A model generated the notes under the pieces. It was not told where the DNA came from. It worked only from the letters and a program-made list of their open reading frames with translations, and did not search any database. 64,000 nt of DNA. It comes from Megaustenia siamemsis (taxonomy: Eukaryota > Mollusca > Gastropoda > Stylommatophora > Ariophantidae). How positions within the stretch are numbered: the stretch's first letter is position 1; each line of letters opens with the position of its first letter. The position numbers were made by a program, and so were the translations under genes. The stretch spans positions 7,357,507 to 7,421,506 of the forward strand of contig JAVIAB010000102.1 of assembly GCA_032433765.1 (NCBI GenBank). The letters are read 5' to 3'. Shown piece by piece: positions 1 to 11,245 of this stretch.

Positions 1-100
1 TTTTTTCTTTTTTGCAATTGAGACAATAAGATTGTATCAACGGTTCTAAAATTGTTTCTTCTCAGGGCACCATATATTTATTATATAAAATTAAAATTAA

Positions 101-340
101 AGTAAAGAGCCAAGTGGTGTATAGGGAATATGGTGTTAGTGACCATAAATTTTACAGACCTTCAGCACATGATTTTTGGGGTAATGTGGTCGGTATTACG
201 CCCGTGCCCCTTTACTTTCCCAGCAAAAATCCGGTACCCATTTAGAGCTGGGTGAACCCGGAAGACGTCGGTTGGGATCGAACCCTACCTCTTGTCCTTT
301 GTAGTCCAGTTCATCAACCACTGAGTTATCGCGTCTCCCA
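101..340 (-). mobile_element. tRNA-headed SINE (family S1), degraded copy
   Basis: Reverse-orientation copy of the window's common SINE. On the minus strand it starts GGGAGACGCGATAACTCAG (box A, mutated), then the region around GGTTCGATCCC (box B), then the shared body to the tail. The tail half has a deletion around the GGCGTGACGGGGG block. No convincing target-site duplication. Confidence 0.85.
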
Positions 341-596
341 TATTAAATATGTAGGTACAATTTCACACAACCTGTTCTGAAAATAATTTGATAACATTTT
401 GGCCTTACTAAATCAGTAACCAAAAAGAAAGTGGAGTTAGAAAGTGACTGTGCAATCTCTTTTCTATGAAAGTCGTTTGGAATTGTCGCCTGTATAGCCG
501 ATTATGGCTTGTACGGAATTAGATATTTTCAGTAGAATTTGCCAGCAGTGAACTTGTGCCCCTTGGGGAATGCTCGGAAAGGAGGTAAAGAGGATG

Positions 597-840
597 GGGA
601 CAGTTCCTGATTGGAATAAAAGTGATAGAATAGAAAAGAACAGAATAGAACAGAACAGAATGGAATTGAATTGTATAGCATAGAACAAAATAAAAAAACA
701 GAACAGAATAGAATAGAACAGAACAGAATAGAATAGAACTGAACAGAAGAGAATATAATAGAACAAAATGGAACAGAAAAGAATAGAAAAAAACGGAACA
801 GAATAGAACAGAACAGAATAGAACAGAATAAAATGGATAA
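597..840. repeat. AGAAC/AGAAT pentamer tract
   Basis: Degenerate array of AGAAC, AGAAT and GGAAC pentamers. It opens several overlapping frames rich in Leu, Phe and Ser on the minus strand that are not genes. Confidence 0.9.
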
Positions 841-1074
841 ACAAAATGAAGGCACAATAGTAACAGTCAAGCGATAGAGCTGTCTCAAAGCCATTTGACA
901 CCAATGTTTTAGTTGCTTCTCTAATTTCAATAACACAATTCATGCACTATTCATGTATGATGCTTTCCCTTTGAATGAAAGGTTATATCATCAATCATGA
1001 TGAGAATACTTTCATCCGTCATGAATGTCACCTTTTTCGTCTGAAACATTTTTCTCCTTCATCTTCTGAAACAT
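841..1074. other. No recognised feature
   Basis: AT-rich unique-looking sequence between the pentamer tract and the 60-bp satellite. No coding or repeat homology seen. Confidence 0.5.
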
Positions 1075-2470
1075 AACTTTAAAAATAAGTAGGTTACGGA
1101 ACATCAAGTAAAGAAAATTCAGTTACAAATAGGATATTTTAACAATAATTAGGTTACAGAACATCAAGTAAACAAAATTGAGTTACAAATAGGATATTTT
1201 AAAAATAAATAGGTTACGGAACATCAAGTAAAGAAAATTGAGTTACAAATAGGATATTTTAAAAATAAATAGGTTACGGAACATCAAGTAAAGAAAATTC
1301 AGTTACAAATAGGATATTTTAAAAATAAATAGGTTACGAACATCAAGTAAAGAAAATTCAGTTACAAATAGGATATTTTAAAAATAAATAGGTTACGGAA
1401 CATCAAATAAAGAAAATTGAGTTAAAAATAGGATATTTTAAAAATAAATAGGTTATGGAACATCAAGTAAAGAAAACTGAGTTACAAATAGGATATTTTA
1501 ACAATAATTAGGTTACGGAATATCAAAGAACGAAAATTGAGTTACAAATAGGATATATTTTAAAAATAGTTAGGTTACCGAATATCAAGTAAAGACAATT
1601 GAGTTACCAATAGGATATTTTAAAAATAAATAGGTTACGGAACATCAAGTAAAGAAAATTGAGTTACAAATAGGATATTTTAAAAATAAATAGGTTACGG
1701 AACATCAAGTAAAGAAAATTGAGTTACAAATAGGATATTTTAAAAATAAATTGGTTACGGAACATCAAGTAAAGAAAATTCAGTTACAAATAGGATATTT
1801 TAACAATAATTAGGTTACAGAACATCAAGTAAAGAAAATTGAGTTACAAATAGGATATTTTAAAAATAAATAGGTTACGGAACATCAAGTAAAGAAAATT
1901 GAGTTACAAATAGGATATTTTAAAAATAAATAGGTTACGGAACATCAAGTAAAGAAAATTCAGTTACAAATAGGATATTTTAAAAATAAATAGGTTACGG
2001 AACATCAAGTAAAGAAAATTCAGTTACAAATAGGATATTTTAAAAATAAATAGGTTACGGAACATCAAATAAAGAAAATTGAGTTAAAAATAGTATATTT
2101 TAAAAATAAATAGGTTATGGAACATCAAGTAAAGAAAACTGAGTTACAAATAGGATATTTTAACAATAATTAGGTTACGGAATATCAAAGAACGAAAATT
2201 GAGTTACAAATAGGATATATTTTAAAAATAGTTAGGTTACCGAATATCAAGTAAAGACAATTGAGTTACCAATAGGATATTTTAAAAATAATTAGGTTAC
2301 GGAATATCAAGTAAAGAAAATTGAGCTACAAATAGATTTTTTTAAAAATAATTAGGTTACGGAATATCAAGTAAAGAAAATTGAGCTACATATAGGATAT
2401 TTTAAAAATAATTAGGTCGCGGAACATCAAGTAAAGAAAATTGAGTTACAAATAGGATATTTTAAAAATA
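1075..2470. repeat. 60-bp AT-rich satellite with higher-order structure
   Basis: About 23 tandem monomers of 60 bp with the core GGTTACGGAACATCAAGTAA. Variant monomers recur in the same order in two blocks. The variants with CATCAAATAAAG, GGTTATGG, ATCAAAGAACG and GGTTACCGAATATC at about 1391-1620 reappear about 662 bp later at about 2053-2280. This shows duplication of an 11-monomer unit. Confidence 0.95.
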
Positions 2471-2519
2471 ATAACAATAATAAAGCTAGAAACGTGTTAT
2501 TTCTAAAATTAAGTAAACT

Positions 2520-2521
<2 letters not shown>

Positions 2522-2580
<59 letters not shown>
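2522..2580. repeat. (TA)n microsatellite
   Basis: About 29 uninterrupted TA dinucleotides. Confidence 0.97.
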
Positions 2581-2583
<3 letters not shown>

Positions 2584-2684
2584 ACGGGAAGTGAGAAAAG
2601 ATGGAAAGGTAGACAGACGAAAAGAAGGTGCTAAACGGAAAGAATCGGGGCTTTGTAAGTCCATCAATATCCGAAAGGGGTACA

Positions 2685-2797
2685 AGAAATGGGAAGAAAG
2701 AAAGAATGAAAGAAGGAAAGAAAGAAAGAAAGAAAGGAGGAAAAGAAAGAAAGAAGGAAAGGAAGAAAGAAGGAAAAGGGAGGGAGGGAGGGAGGGA
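2685..2797. repeat. GAAA/GGAA purine tract
   Basis: Purine-only run of GAAA, GGAA and GGGA units on the + strand; the Lys/Arg/Glu-rich open frames across it are by-products. Confidence 0.92.
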
Positions 2798-3130
2798 GGC
2801 ACCCCAACATGTCCCGGAATCAATAGGACGTCACGTAGTCACACTTTGAGAATCGTCCTCTTGACAGTCTGTCCGCATAACCAATAGTGTGACTATATAT
2901 AATAAAACATCGTGATGGGTGAGGTCACATTCAGCGTGTGGACTCCATGTAGAGACTTTGTCAGTGGTTCCCAAACTTCTCCCGTGCTGTGTATTAGGCA
3001 GGATTACATCCACGCATTCAGTTTTTCTTTATCTTGTACCATCATCATGATGAAAAAAACACAAGCAATTGAGCAAAATACTAAACACTTTTGAAGACAA
3101 CTGCCTAAGAAAAAATACGCTGTGTATACA
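2798..3130. other. Unassigned, possible hAT-type remnant
   Basis: Contains CAGTGGTTCCCAAAC at about 2962, which resembles the terminal sequence of hAT-family foldback elements, but no partner end with an 8-bp duplication was found. No gene seen. Confidence 0.3.
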
Positions 3131-3199
3131 ATAGAATGAATTCAAGACTAATATAGAATGAATTCAAGACTAATATAGAATGAATTCAAGACTAATATA
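3131..3199. repeat. 22-bp triplication
   Basis: Three head-to-tail copies of a 22-bp unit containing GAATTCAAGACTAATATA. A SINE inserted at the end of the last unit. Confidence 0.9.
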
Positions 3200-3459
3200 A
3201 AGTAAGTAAAGTAAAGAGCCTCCGTCACGCCAAATGGCGTATAGGGAATATGGTGTTAGTGACCATAAATTTTACAGACCTTCGGCACATGATTTTTGGG
3301 GTAATGTGGTCGGTATTATGCCCGTGCCGCTTTACTTTCCCAGAAAAAAATCAGGCACCCATTTAAGGCTGGGTGAACCGGAGCCGTAGGTTGGGATCGA
3401 ACCCTACCTCTTGTCCTTTGTTGTCCAGTTCACTAACAACTGAGCTATCGCGGCTCACT
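3200..3459 (-). mobile_element. tRNA-headed SINE S1 with 12-bp target duplication
   Basis: Near full-length reverse copy. Flanked by AAGACTAATATA at 3188-3199 and 3460-3471, an exact 12-bp target-site duplication, so both boundaries are well defined. Confidence 0.95.
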
Positions 3460-3471
3460 AAGACTAATATA

Positions 3472-3770
3472 GAGACAAAAGAAATGACCATGAAACCAAA
3501 GATCTCATCTACACTTAAGGAGAGAAGAGGGACATATGTCGGACATGTGCTGAGGAGAGACAACAAGAGGATTCCTAAACAGGCTCTTCAATGGGAAACA
3601 TCAGGATACAGAAAAGGAGGAAGACCTAATAGGGACACTAAATAAAGAACACTTATAAGAGAAGCAAAGTTGGCAGGCATAGACTCGTTAGATAAAATCA
3701 AACATCTCTTCTAGAATAGAGATGGGTGGCAAAAACCACTACAATATGTATGCGACGTCTAACGGTAGGG
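3472..3770 (+). pseudogene. Non-LTR retrotransposon fragment (RT C-terminal part)
   Basis: Translation contains GTYVGHVLRRDNKRIPKQAL followed by W-E-T-S-G and G-G-R-P, the pattern of the region after the RT domain in RTE-like elements. Only the C-terminal end remains, with frameshifts. It resembles the fragments at 38468-39085 and 39580-39980. Confidence 0.8.
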
Positions 3771-3805
3771 AAAGAATCCAGAAAACCTTGACTACAATAC
3801 CTATA

Positions 3806-4815
3806 GTTCGTTCAGAAATTCCTGCCCACAGAGTTTATTAATTATCTCGGAAATTGTTTGATTAGTTTTTGAAATTCTTTTTCATGAAATCTTGTGTTTT
3901 TCACCGATCTCCAGATTTTAAAACATTCAAGTACAAAGGTAGTCTGAATTTTGCACAAATCGTTTTTTGTTATATAATTTTAGGGAAATATCAAACCGCG
4001 CGCTCTAAACATTATATTTTACTGTAAATTATTTTAATTTTCTAATATGCAAACCAAAGGCGTGTCCGTATTACATTGAATAGGGAAAACTTTTTCATTT
4101 GATTTTATATCTTCGTCATAGAGATAGGTAAACTTCCTTGCTTGTCCGTCACCTCTGCAGAGTCAAAGTTCTGTCCTATTCATCGATTGAAAGACTTTCT
4201 ATATTTAGAGCTGCTCGTGTTCTGTTTTCCGGTTTTTTGATATCGTAATATAACCGATCCCTTTTAGATTCCTTGCAAAAGTGCATGTACAATAACACAG
4301 TTACTTTTTGCATAGTGATGAATTTACACTTCTCTTCATGGTTTTAAAAATCAAGTAGTCACTTCACAACAGTTTACAAATTATCACACACACAGGTATA
4401 TTCATTAATAGTCAATATTTTGTCAAAATACGCCTCTGAGACAATTTAACAAGAAACGGGAAATGAAATTGCCAACAACAAAAATAACCTCGGGATGGCG
4501 TCCGTCTTACAAGTTAAGAGTGTGAAACGGTGCTAAGATTGTGTGGTGTGCACGTGAAATTTGCCTTTTTAATTGGTGAGTTGATTACAACAAATGTTTG
4601 TATTGTAAAATCCTAAAATTTAGGACAAGCAAGAAAATCATATTTTTATATACCTCAAATAAGCAAAAATCTTTCCTAAATGCATGACAGTAGGGCAAAA
4701 AATCAGACTGAAGGTCGGTGAAAAAATAAGATTTCACGAAAAAGAATTATAGAAATTCATCAAACAGTTTCCGAGATAATTAATAAACTCTGTGGGCACG
4801 AATTTCTGAACGAAC
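3806..4815. mobile_element. Foldback DNA transposon M1 (TA target site), copy 1
   Basis: About 1.01 kb element with terminal inverted repeats of roughly 55-60 bp beginning GTTCGTTCAGAAATTC and ending with its complement, flanked by TA on each side. The TA duplication suggests a Tc1/mariner-type movement. There is no transposase frame, so it is non-autonomous. Two other copies lie at 25703-26266 and 37746-39203; this copy is in the opposite orientation to both. Confidence 0.9.
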
Positions 4816-4829
4816 TAATTATAGTAGCA

Positions 4830-5725
4830 GCAGTATTACTAGCTTCAGGCAGTCATAGTTGAATGTGAATTTTACAGCGCCCCTAGGGAGTGTATTTTTT
4901 TCTTTTATTTCGTCGTATAGTCTCTTTTTCTACAAATCTGTTTGCTTCTTGTTTGAGTTGAAACTTTAGAGTGTGTTTCCGAAGAATGCAGTCTGCAGCT
5001 ATATCTTCCCATGCTGCAGGGTTTAATGTTCAGTCTTCATGTCAAGTTTTCACACGTCTATAAATCGAAGTTTTGGACGCCTCCTGGTTCTTTTGCCATC
5101 TGCCAGTTGTCCGTAGAGTATGTCTTTTGGTATGCGTCCATCTTTCATACGGTGTATGTGATGTGGCCATGCAAACGTAACCAACGTTGTTTGAACAGCG
5201 TGTAGATGTTCGGGAGGCCTATGAAAGTGAGGACCACCACGTTTATCACTTGTCCGTACAGGTGATACCAAGAATACGGTGCTGGCATCGCGTATAGAAT
5301 GCATTTAACCTTCTCTCTTGCTTTGTATACGTTGTCCGTGATTTGCAGCCATGTAGAAGAATACTGATGATGCAGGCTTTGTAAACTGCGGACTTTGTTT
5401 TAATTATCAATTTGCTGTTTTGCCAAATACGCTTAGAAAGACGGGTGAAGGTGGTAGCAGCTTTACATATGTGGGCGTCAATTTCGGTGTCTAGAGATAG
5501 TTTGTCGTTGATGAAGGACCCCAGTAGCTATACTGCTGTACTACATCATGTTAGTAGTTGTCGACAAAGATGGTAGGTGCTGCTTTGACGTCCTGACCGA
5601 GTACATTCGTTTTCTTCAAACTTATTGTCAGGCCGAAGCCTTTATGATACTTAGGTGGCAGACCACATTGTTAGCCTTTCAACCTTCTTCTTCCTCTTCT
5701 TTCCTTCCTCATTTGCCTTTCAGCG
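4830..5725 (-). pseudogene. RTE-like retrotransposon 3' fragment
   Basis: Minus-strand translation contains RMKDGRIPKDILYGQLADGK, then R-R-P-K-L-R-F-I-D-V, the post-RT motif of RTE-type proteins, followed by N-I-N-P-A-x-W-E-x-I-A-A-D-R-like sequence. It is broken by frameshifts. Its 3' end (near 4850) carries CAGTCATAGTTGA, the same terminal sequence that is amplified at 13616-14049. Confidence 0.8.
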
Positions 5726-5730
5726 TCGAG

Positions 5731-5993
5731 TAAAAAAAAAAGTAAAGTACCCCCGTCACGCCAAGTGGCGTATAGGGAATATGGTGTTAGTAACCATAAA
5801 TTTTACAGACCTTCGGCACATGATTTTTGGGGTAATGTAGTCGGTATTACGCCCGTGCCGCTTCACTTTCCCAGAAAAAAATCCGGTACCCATTAAAGGC
5901 TTGGTGAACCCGGAAGCCGTCGGTTGGGATCGAACCCTACCCCTTGTCCTTTTTTGTCCAGTTCACTAACCGCTGAGCTATCGCGGCTCCCTT
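5731..5993 (-). mobile_element. tRNA-headed SINE S1
   Basis: Full-length reverse copy. Flanks TTTCAGCGTCGAG (5718-5730) and TTTCAGCTTCGAG (5994-6006) form a 13-bp target duplication with one mismatch. Confidence 0.93.
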
Positions 5994-6094
5994 TTTCAGC
6001 TTCGAGGGGAGATATAATTTGCGATCTTTTGCTCTTCTGTTTGCCTCTGCTGCTGTTATGCTAGCAGCAATACTAAAAAAAAGGAGAAAAAAGT

Positions 6095-6200
6095 GGTATG
6101 GTGACAGTTTTACGTGATAACGAACAAAACAAAAGTCGACGTTTCGGCCAAGTAGGCCTTCAACTGGAACAACAAACACAAAAAAATATATATAACGATA
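6095..6200. repeat. Interspersed motif with CGACGTTTCGGCC core
   Basis: The stretch with CGACGTTTCGGCCAAGTAGG and CCTTCAACTGGAAC is similar to 58535-58600 (ACGACGTTTCAGC, GGCCTTCAGCAGGAAC) and weakly to about 15745-15780. It looks like the end of an unclassified mobile repeat next to simple repeats. Confidence 0.5.
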
Positions 6201-6299
6201 TGTAAACAAATCTAACTACATGGCGATAATATGCTAGATACTCAAGAAATGCTGTTATGTTTCCTAGTGCTTATAATATTCCACCCATCCTTCTTTTTC

Positions 6300-6520
6300 G
6301 TGGTCAACCATTGGGTCTGGTGTTCTCACAACGTTTGTTGAAGGCTCGTTGTGTTGTGTTTTGATCTTTCTGCCTTGTCACGTGGCCAAAACATTTTATC
6401 CGTTGCTTCTTTATATATTCTAATGCGGAACAACAGATAACATGGCTTGGCCACGTGACAAGGCCTTCAGACCTCTTTTCTGATATCTCAGCACAGAGCA
6501 CGAAATCCGTGGCAATGATT
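6300..6520 (-). pseudogene. RT C-terminal fragment with 18-bp inverted repeat
   Basis: Minus-strand frame contains KKQRIKCFGHVTRQKDQN, typical of the (R/K)-x-L-G-H-V-x-R-x-x-D region of RTE-like proteins. An exact 18-bp inverted repeat, GCCTTGTCACGTGGCCAA (6372-6389) and its complement (6447-6464), surrounds a 57-bp loop. Confidence 0.6.
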
Positions 6521-6564
6521 CCCCCTCCCCGTTAATGTGTATTAATTGTTGCACACACTAACTT

Positions 6565-6825
6565 GGAAGCCGCGATAGCTCAATTGTTAGTGAACTGGAC
6601 TACAAAGAACAAGAGGTAGGGTTCGATCCCAACCGACTGCTTCCGGTTCAACCAGCCTTTAATGGGTACAGGATTTTTTTCAGGGAAAGTAAAGCGGCAC
6701 GGGCGTAATACCGATCACATTACCCAAAAAAATCATGTACCGAAGATCTGTAAAACTTATGGTCACTAACACCATATTCCCTATACGCTACTTGCCGTGG
6801 CGGGGTACTTTACTTTTATTTTACT
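6565..6825 (+). mobile_element. tRNA-headed SINE S1
   Basis: Full-length forward copy with box A AGCTCAATTGTTAG and box B GGTTCGATCCC. Flanked by CACTAACTT at 6556-6564 and 6826-6834 (9-bp target duplication). Confidence 0.93.
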
Positions 6826-6837
6826 CACTAACTTACA

Positions 6838-7150
6838 TCCCTGGACAGCTAAAAAGATCAATGAGGAAGTTCTCAAAGAGGCCAACACAAAAAGGGAACT
6901 CTAAAAAAACATCAGAAAAAAGCAATCAACATTTTTCGGGCACATCATGAGAAGAGGAAAGTTGGAATAGTTGGTTACAACTGGCAAAATAAAAAGAAAG
7001 AGAGATCTCGGACGGCAAAGAGAGAAAATACTGGATAGCTTGGTGTCATGGTATGGAAAACAGTCAACAACAGAACTGATACGATGCACTGTAGATAGAA
7101 GATTGTGGAAGGACATGATCGCCCACGCCAACCGGTACGGCACATCATGA
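6838..7150 (+). pseudogene. Non-LTR RT C-terminal fragment (family R1)
   Basis: Begins CCTGGACAGCTAAAAAGATC and runs to CGGTACGGCACATCATGATG. Across frameshifts it encodes A-K-K-I-N-E-E-V-L-K-E-A-N, F-F-G-H-I-M-R-R-G-K-L-E and H-x-K-Q-S-T-T-E-L-I-R-C-T-V-D-R-like sequence. It ends in the ATGATGATG tail that marks the element's 3' end. Confidence 0.88.
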
Positions 7151-7640
7151 TGATGAACTTATATCTCTAGCAAAATGCAAAACGATTGAATCTTGCATTA
7201 ACATAACTCGTTCCCACTTCCACACAGGCAGCCACGTGCTCAGGTGTCTCTCGCCATACACGCAGATATTCTCAGCCTGCAAAGGTACCCTACTGTTTGC
7301 TCGTCGAGAATGTTGGCTCTTCAGATTATATTTTCTCATATCAAAATGTTTGCCCGGACAGCGGCCGCTGGTAGCCTACTCTTTTCAATTGACAATAGTT
7401 CTTTAACGTGCGCTGAGTGACACATGACTTTATATTTTTGCCGTTATCCGACAGGGCTTTCATTTTTATTTTCTTTCGTAATCGTATAGCAGAATGAATG
7501 GAATTCTACTTCTCTAGTATAAACTGTCACTGTTTCCGTTCCAAATTGATCACAAATAAATCCGTTCGAGATCACACACAAGAACACTTGAATTTATTTT
7601 ATACCACGGGCATTGAAATTAATTTACAATTTAAATTTGA
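7151..7640. other. No recognised feature
   Basis: Mixed-composition sequence without homology I can name on either strand. Confidence 0.5.
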
Positions 7641-7664
7641 CTCCCATCGCAAATTGCATCGTGT

Positions 7665-7895
7665 TGCCAGCATAGTCACGCACATTCTTTCGAGAATGCA
7701 GGGGAAAAGACCAAGAGGACGACCTTGAAGAAGATGGATAGATCCAGTGACAGAGACATGTAACAACAAAGGAAAATCACTAATTCAGACTGTTCGAGCA
7801 ACTTAAGAACGACAAATGATATAAACCACGACACCTTTTAGGTATCAGTGAGAAAGAGATAAGAAAAGAAGAAGATCCGACAGGGCTAGGCATCT
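7665..7895 (+). pseudogene. Non-LTR RT 3' fragment (family R4)
   Basis: Contains FSRMQGKRPRGRP, a stop, then R-R-W-I-D-P-V-T-E-T-C-N-N-K-G-K-S and a terminal run of AGAAAAGAAGAAG. Same family as 30420-30960; the ACAGAGACATGTAACAAC block here is the one amplified at 30838-31898. Confidence 0.88.
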
Positions 7896-7969
7896 CTCGG
7901 ATTTCACTACCAAGAGACCATGGGAGTGTAAAGCCAAAGAAAAATCACGCATTCGAAAATAAAAGATCC

Positions 7970-8052
7970 AACCAACAGCGGCGGGATTCGAACCCAGGAC
8001 TTATTTGTCCAGAGGCCAACGTTTTACCTCAAGACCACCTAGCCATCTAAAG
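7970..8052 (-). mobile_element. tRNA-like SINE head of a second type (S2)
   Basis: On the minus strand GGCTAGGTGGTCTTGAGG is followed by ACGTTGGCCTCTGGAC and by GGGTTCGAATCCCGCCG, a good box B. This is the layout of a tRNA with a 17-nt T arm. The flanking tail is not resolved, and a degraded tRNA pseudogene is the alternative. Confidence 0.6.
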
Positions 8053-8073
8053 CACTGTTTAAGTTATATTTAT

Positions 8074-8312
8074 ATATGAGCCGCGATCGACTACAAAGGA
8101 CAAGAGGTAGGGTTCGATCCCAACCGACGGCTTCCGGGTTCACCCAGCCTTAAATGGGCACCGGATTTTTTTTCTGGGAAAGTAAAACGGCAAGGGCGTA
8201 ATACCGACCACATTACCCCAAAAAATCATGTGCTGAAGGTCTGTAAAATTTATGGTCACTAACACCATATTCCCTATACGCCACTTGGCGTGACGGGGGC
8301 TCTATACTTTTT
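8074..8312 (+). mobile_element. tRNA-headed SINE S1 with box A deletion
   Basis: Forward copy in which GAGCCGCGATC runs directly into GACTACAAAGGACAAG, removing most of box A and about 20 bp. Box B and the body are intact. It probably lacks an active pol III promoter. Confidence 0.92.
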
Positions 8313-8324
8313 CTTATATATATA

Positions 8325-8745
8325 TATGTCTGGCCTTTGGCGTCTTGATAGACGGTTGGTAGCAAGCAATCATGATAAGTCAGTAGTTTGGTAAAGCATT
8401 AGTGTCTCATACTGGGTGCTGCTTTACTGAACATCTTCTCTCGTGGCTGAATTTGCCAATCCTAGACGGACAGATCCATCCACAGAACGAGTAAGGTGTA
8501 TTTGCGGTAACTGGCCTTGTCTCTCTTCTCTTGCGCCTTTTGTCTTCTGAATTTGATATCAGCACTGTCTCGAAAATTGATGTGCCATTTTTTTTATTTT
8601 GCTGTCCATGTGCTACGATCCGCCGCCACATTTTCCCAGTTTCTTTCACTGATAGAAAATTCACCCAAGGAAGTCCTGCAAACATCCTTATATCTAATCA
8701 CTGGAAGTTGAAATATTGTACCTATAACAGTTAGAATTTTGTTTT
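8325..8745 (-). pseudogene. RTE-like element 3' end with Cys/His motif (family R3)
   Basis: Minus-strand frame includes ERR-like charged sequence, then a C-x2-C-x12-H-x3-C motif around CGWICPSRIGKFSHERRC, then S-V-K-Q-H-P-V and stop. The 3' UTR ends in (TA)n. Same 3' end as 17130-17727, 18480-18650 and 41930-42300. Confidence 0.85.
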
Positions 8746-9038
8746 TACCATGTGTTCCGTGCAGCGGCATACATCCTTCTTAATGAGAATTCAATTTCCA
8801 AAGGTTCTTTTGCTACCTGAACTTGAACGCTAGACCCAATTTTCATTGTCTGTCTCCGGTAGGGCTGAGTTCTAAATATCATAAATATTTTGTTATGAGA
8901 TGATTAGAAAAATACATTTAACGACTGAGTCGAACCAAAAGAGATTGAACATTCTTCAATGCTATAGAGAGCGCTTCAGCCTCTAAGCCACATTGTCTCC
9001 TTACCAGGATCGCTCCCATCTTTTCCATCCAGTAGGAG
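8746..9038. other. No recognised feature
   Basis: About 290 bp of unassigned sequence before the 27-bp array. Confidence 0.5.
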
Positions 9039-9039
9039 G

Positions 9040-10390
9040 GTTGTGTTTCGGATCTTGGTATATCAGGATTGTTTCTTGATCTTGGTATATCAGGATAGTT
9101 TCTTGATCTTGGTATATCAGGAGTGTTTCTTGATCTTGGTATATCGGGAATGTTTCTTGATCTTGATATATCAGGAGTGTTTCTTGATCTTGGTATATCA
9201 GGAGTGTTTCTTGAACTTGATATATCAGGAGTGTTTCTTGATCTTGATATATCAGGATTGTTTCTTGATCTTGGTATATCAGGAGTGTTTTTTGATCTTG
9301 GTATACCAGGATTGTTTCTTGATCTTGGTTTGTATCAGGATTGTTTCCTGATCTTGATATATCAGGATTGTTTCTTGATCTTAGTATATCAGGAGTGTTT
9401 CTTGATCATAGTATATCAGGAGTGTTTCTTGATCTTGGTATATCAGGAGTGTTTCTTGATCTTGTTATATCAGGAGTGTTTCTTGATCATGGTATATCAG
9501 GAGTGTTTCTTTATCTTAATACAGCAGGATTGTTTCTTGGTCTTGATACATCAGGAGTGTTTCTTGATCATGGTATATCAGGAGTGTGTCTTTATCTTAA
9601 TACAGCAGGATTGTTTCTTGGTCTTGATATATCAGGAGTGTTTCTTGATCTTGGTATATCAGGGGTGTTTCTTTATCTTAATACAGCAGGATTGTTTCTT
9701 GATATTGATATAACAGGAGTGCTTCTTTATCTTAATACAGCAGGATTGTTTCTTGATATTGATATATCAGGAGTGTTTCTTTATCTTAATACAGCAGGAG
9801 TGTTTCTTGATCTTGGTATATCAGGAGTGTTTCTTGATCTTGGTATATTAGGATTGTTTCTTGATATTGATATAACAGGAGTGTTTCTTTATCTTAATAC
9901 AACAGGATTGTTTCTTGATATTGATATAACAGGAGTGTTTCTTTATCTTAATACAGCAGGATTGCTTCTTGATCTTGAAATATCAGGATTGCATCTTGAT
10001 CTTGATATACCAGGATTGTTTCTTGATCTTGATGTATCAGGATTGTTTCTTGGTGTATCAGCCTTGTTTCTTGATTTTGGTAAATCAGGATTGTTTCTTG
10101 ATCTTGAAATATCAGTATTGCTTCTTGATCTTGAAATATCAGGATTGCATCTTGATCTTGATATACCAGGATTGTTTCTTGATTTTGGTAAATCAGGATT
10201 GTTTCTTGATCTTGAAATATCAGGATTTCTTCTTGATCTTTATGTATCAGGATTTTATCGTGATCGTAATGTATCAGGATTGTTTCTTGATTGTTGGTAT
10301 ATGAAGATTGTTTCATGATCTTGGTATATCAGTATTGTTTCTTGATCTGAGAATATCAGTATTGTTTTTTTCATCCTTGTACTTCTTGAT
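9040..10390 (+). repeat. 27-bp minisatellite (TTGGTATATCAGGA unit)
   Basis: About 48 diverged copies of a 27-bp unit TTGGTATATCAGGA-TTGTTTCTTGATC. Because 27 is divisible by three, frames of 102-325 residues stay open (period-9 peptide such as DLGISGVFL). These are artefacts. Variants alternate in local blocks (TTAATACAGCAGGA, TTGATATAACAGGA, TTGAAATATCAGGA). Confidence 0.96.
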
Positions 10391-10479
10391 AGTGTTTTTT
10401 TTAAATCTTGGTATAATATGGTATATCATGATTGTACCCGGAACGTGGTCTATTAGAAGTGTTTCCTAATTGTGGTATA

Positions 10480-10680
10480 TTGCTTACTTGCGTTCGCCCG
10501 ATGACTAAAGTATTCTAGACTATTCGTAGACTGTAGAATTCCTCTTCGTCATCCGCCCTTAAAGGACGTTAAGTGGGCGTGTCTGCGTTGTGTTGTGGTT
10601 ATAACTGTTATATATATACAGTATAACTGTTATATTTGCGCCTTTCGGCCCAACACATCCGACTTCAGCACGACATTTTT
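10480..10680 (+). repeat. Unclassified interspersed repeat U2
   Basis: Shares TGCGTTCGCCCGATGACTAA, CGTCATCCGCCCTT and AAAGGACGTTAAGTG, then GCCTTTCGGCCCAACACAT, with 44143-44297. Two copies at unrelated sites mark a dispersed repeat of about 160-190 bp. Confidence 0.75.
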
Positions 10681-10684
10681 GAGC

Positions 10685-10775
10685 ACCGGGTTTTCTCTCT
10701 TCGATCCCTGCTCGCTTGGCCAAACTAGACATGTTAGTCTGTTACTAGAGGCACCGCGGAGAGGTGGAGCAGGGT
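10685..10775 (+). repeat. Short repeat shared with 57118-57225
   Basis: TTACTAGAGGCACCGCGGAG and GGTGGAGCAGGG with the preceding CCAAACTAGACATGTTAGTC match the complement of 57118-57225 with moderate divergence. Unclassified. Confidence 0.5.
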
Positions 10776-10784
10776 CTTGATAAT

Positions 10785-11245
10785 ATTATATCAACATCCT
10801 TTACTGACTCTGACATCTCAGGATTGTTTACTGACTTTGGTATATCAGGAAGTATATCAACATCCTTTACTGACTCTGAGATCCCAGGATTGTTTCCTAA
10901 CTTTGGTATATTAGGAAGTATTGTCTTGATAATATTATATCAACATCCTTTACTGACTCTGACATCCCAGGATTGTTTCCTAACTTTGGTATATCAGGAA
11001 GTATTGTCTTGATAATATTATATCAACATCCTTTACTGACTCTGACATCCTAGGATTGTTTCCTAACTTTGGTATATCAGGAAGTATTGTCTTGATAATA
11101 TTATATCAACATCCTTTAGAGACTCTGACATCCCAGGATTGTTTTCCGACTTTGGTATATCAGGAAGTATTGTCTTGATAATATTATATCAACATCCTTT
11201 ACTGACTCTGACATCCCAGGATTGTTTTCCGACTTTGCTTATTAT
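10785..11245 (+). repeat. 83-bp tandem repeat
   Basis: About 5.5 copies of an 83-bp unit containing ATAATATTATATCAACATCC and TTTGGTATATCAGGAAGT. The latter resembles the 27-bp unit to the left, so the longer repeat may be built from it. Confidence 0.93.

Noticed and set aside
2838..2980. hAT-type MITE
   Set aside because: Only one hAT-like end could be seen and no 8-bp duplication, so not called as an element.
9043..10318. A 325-residue period-9 repeat protein resembling a leucine-rich or pentapeptide-type repeat
   Set aside because: Arises from a 27-bp minisatellite; open in other frames too, and lacks any flanking unique coding sequence.
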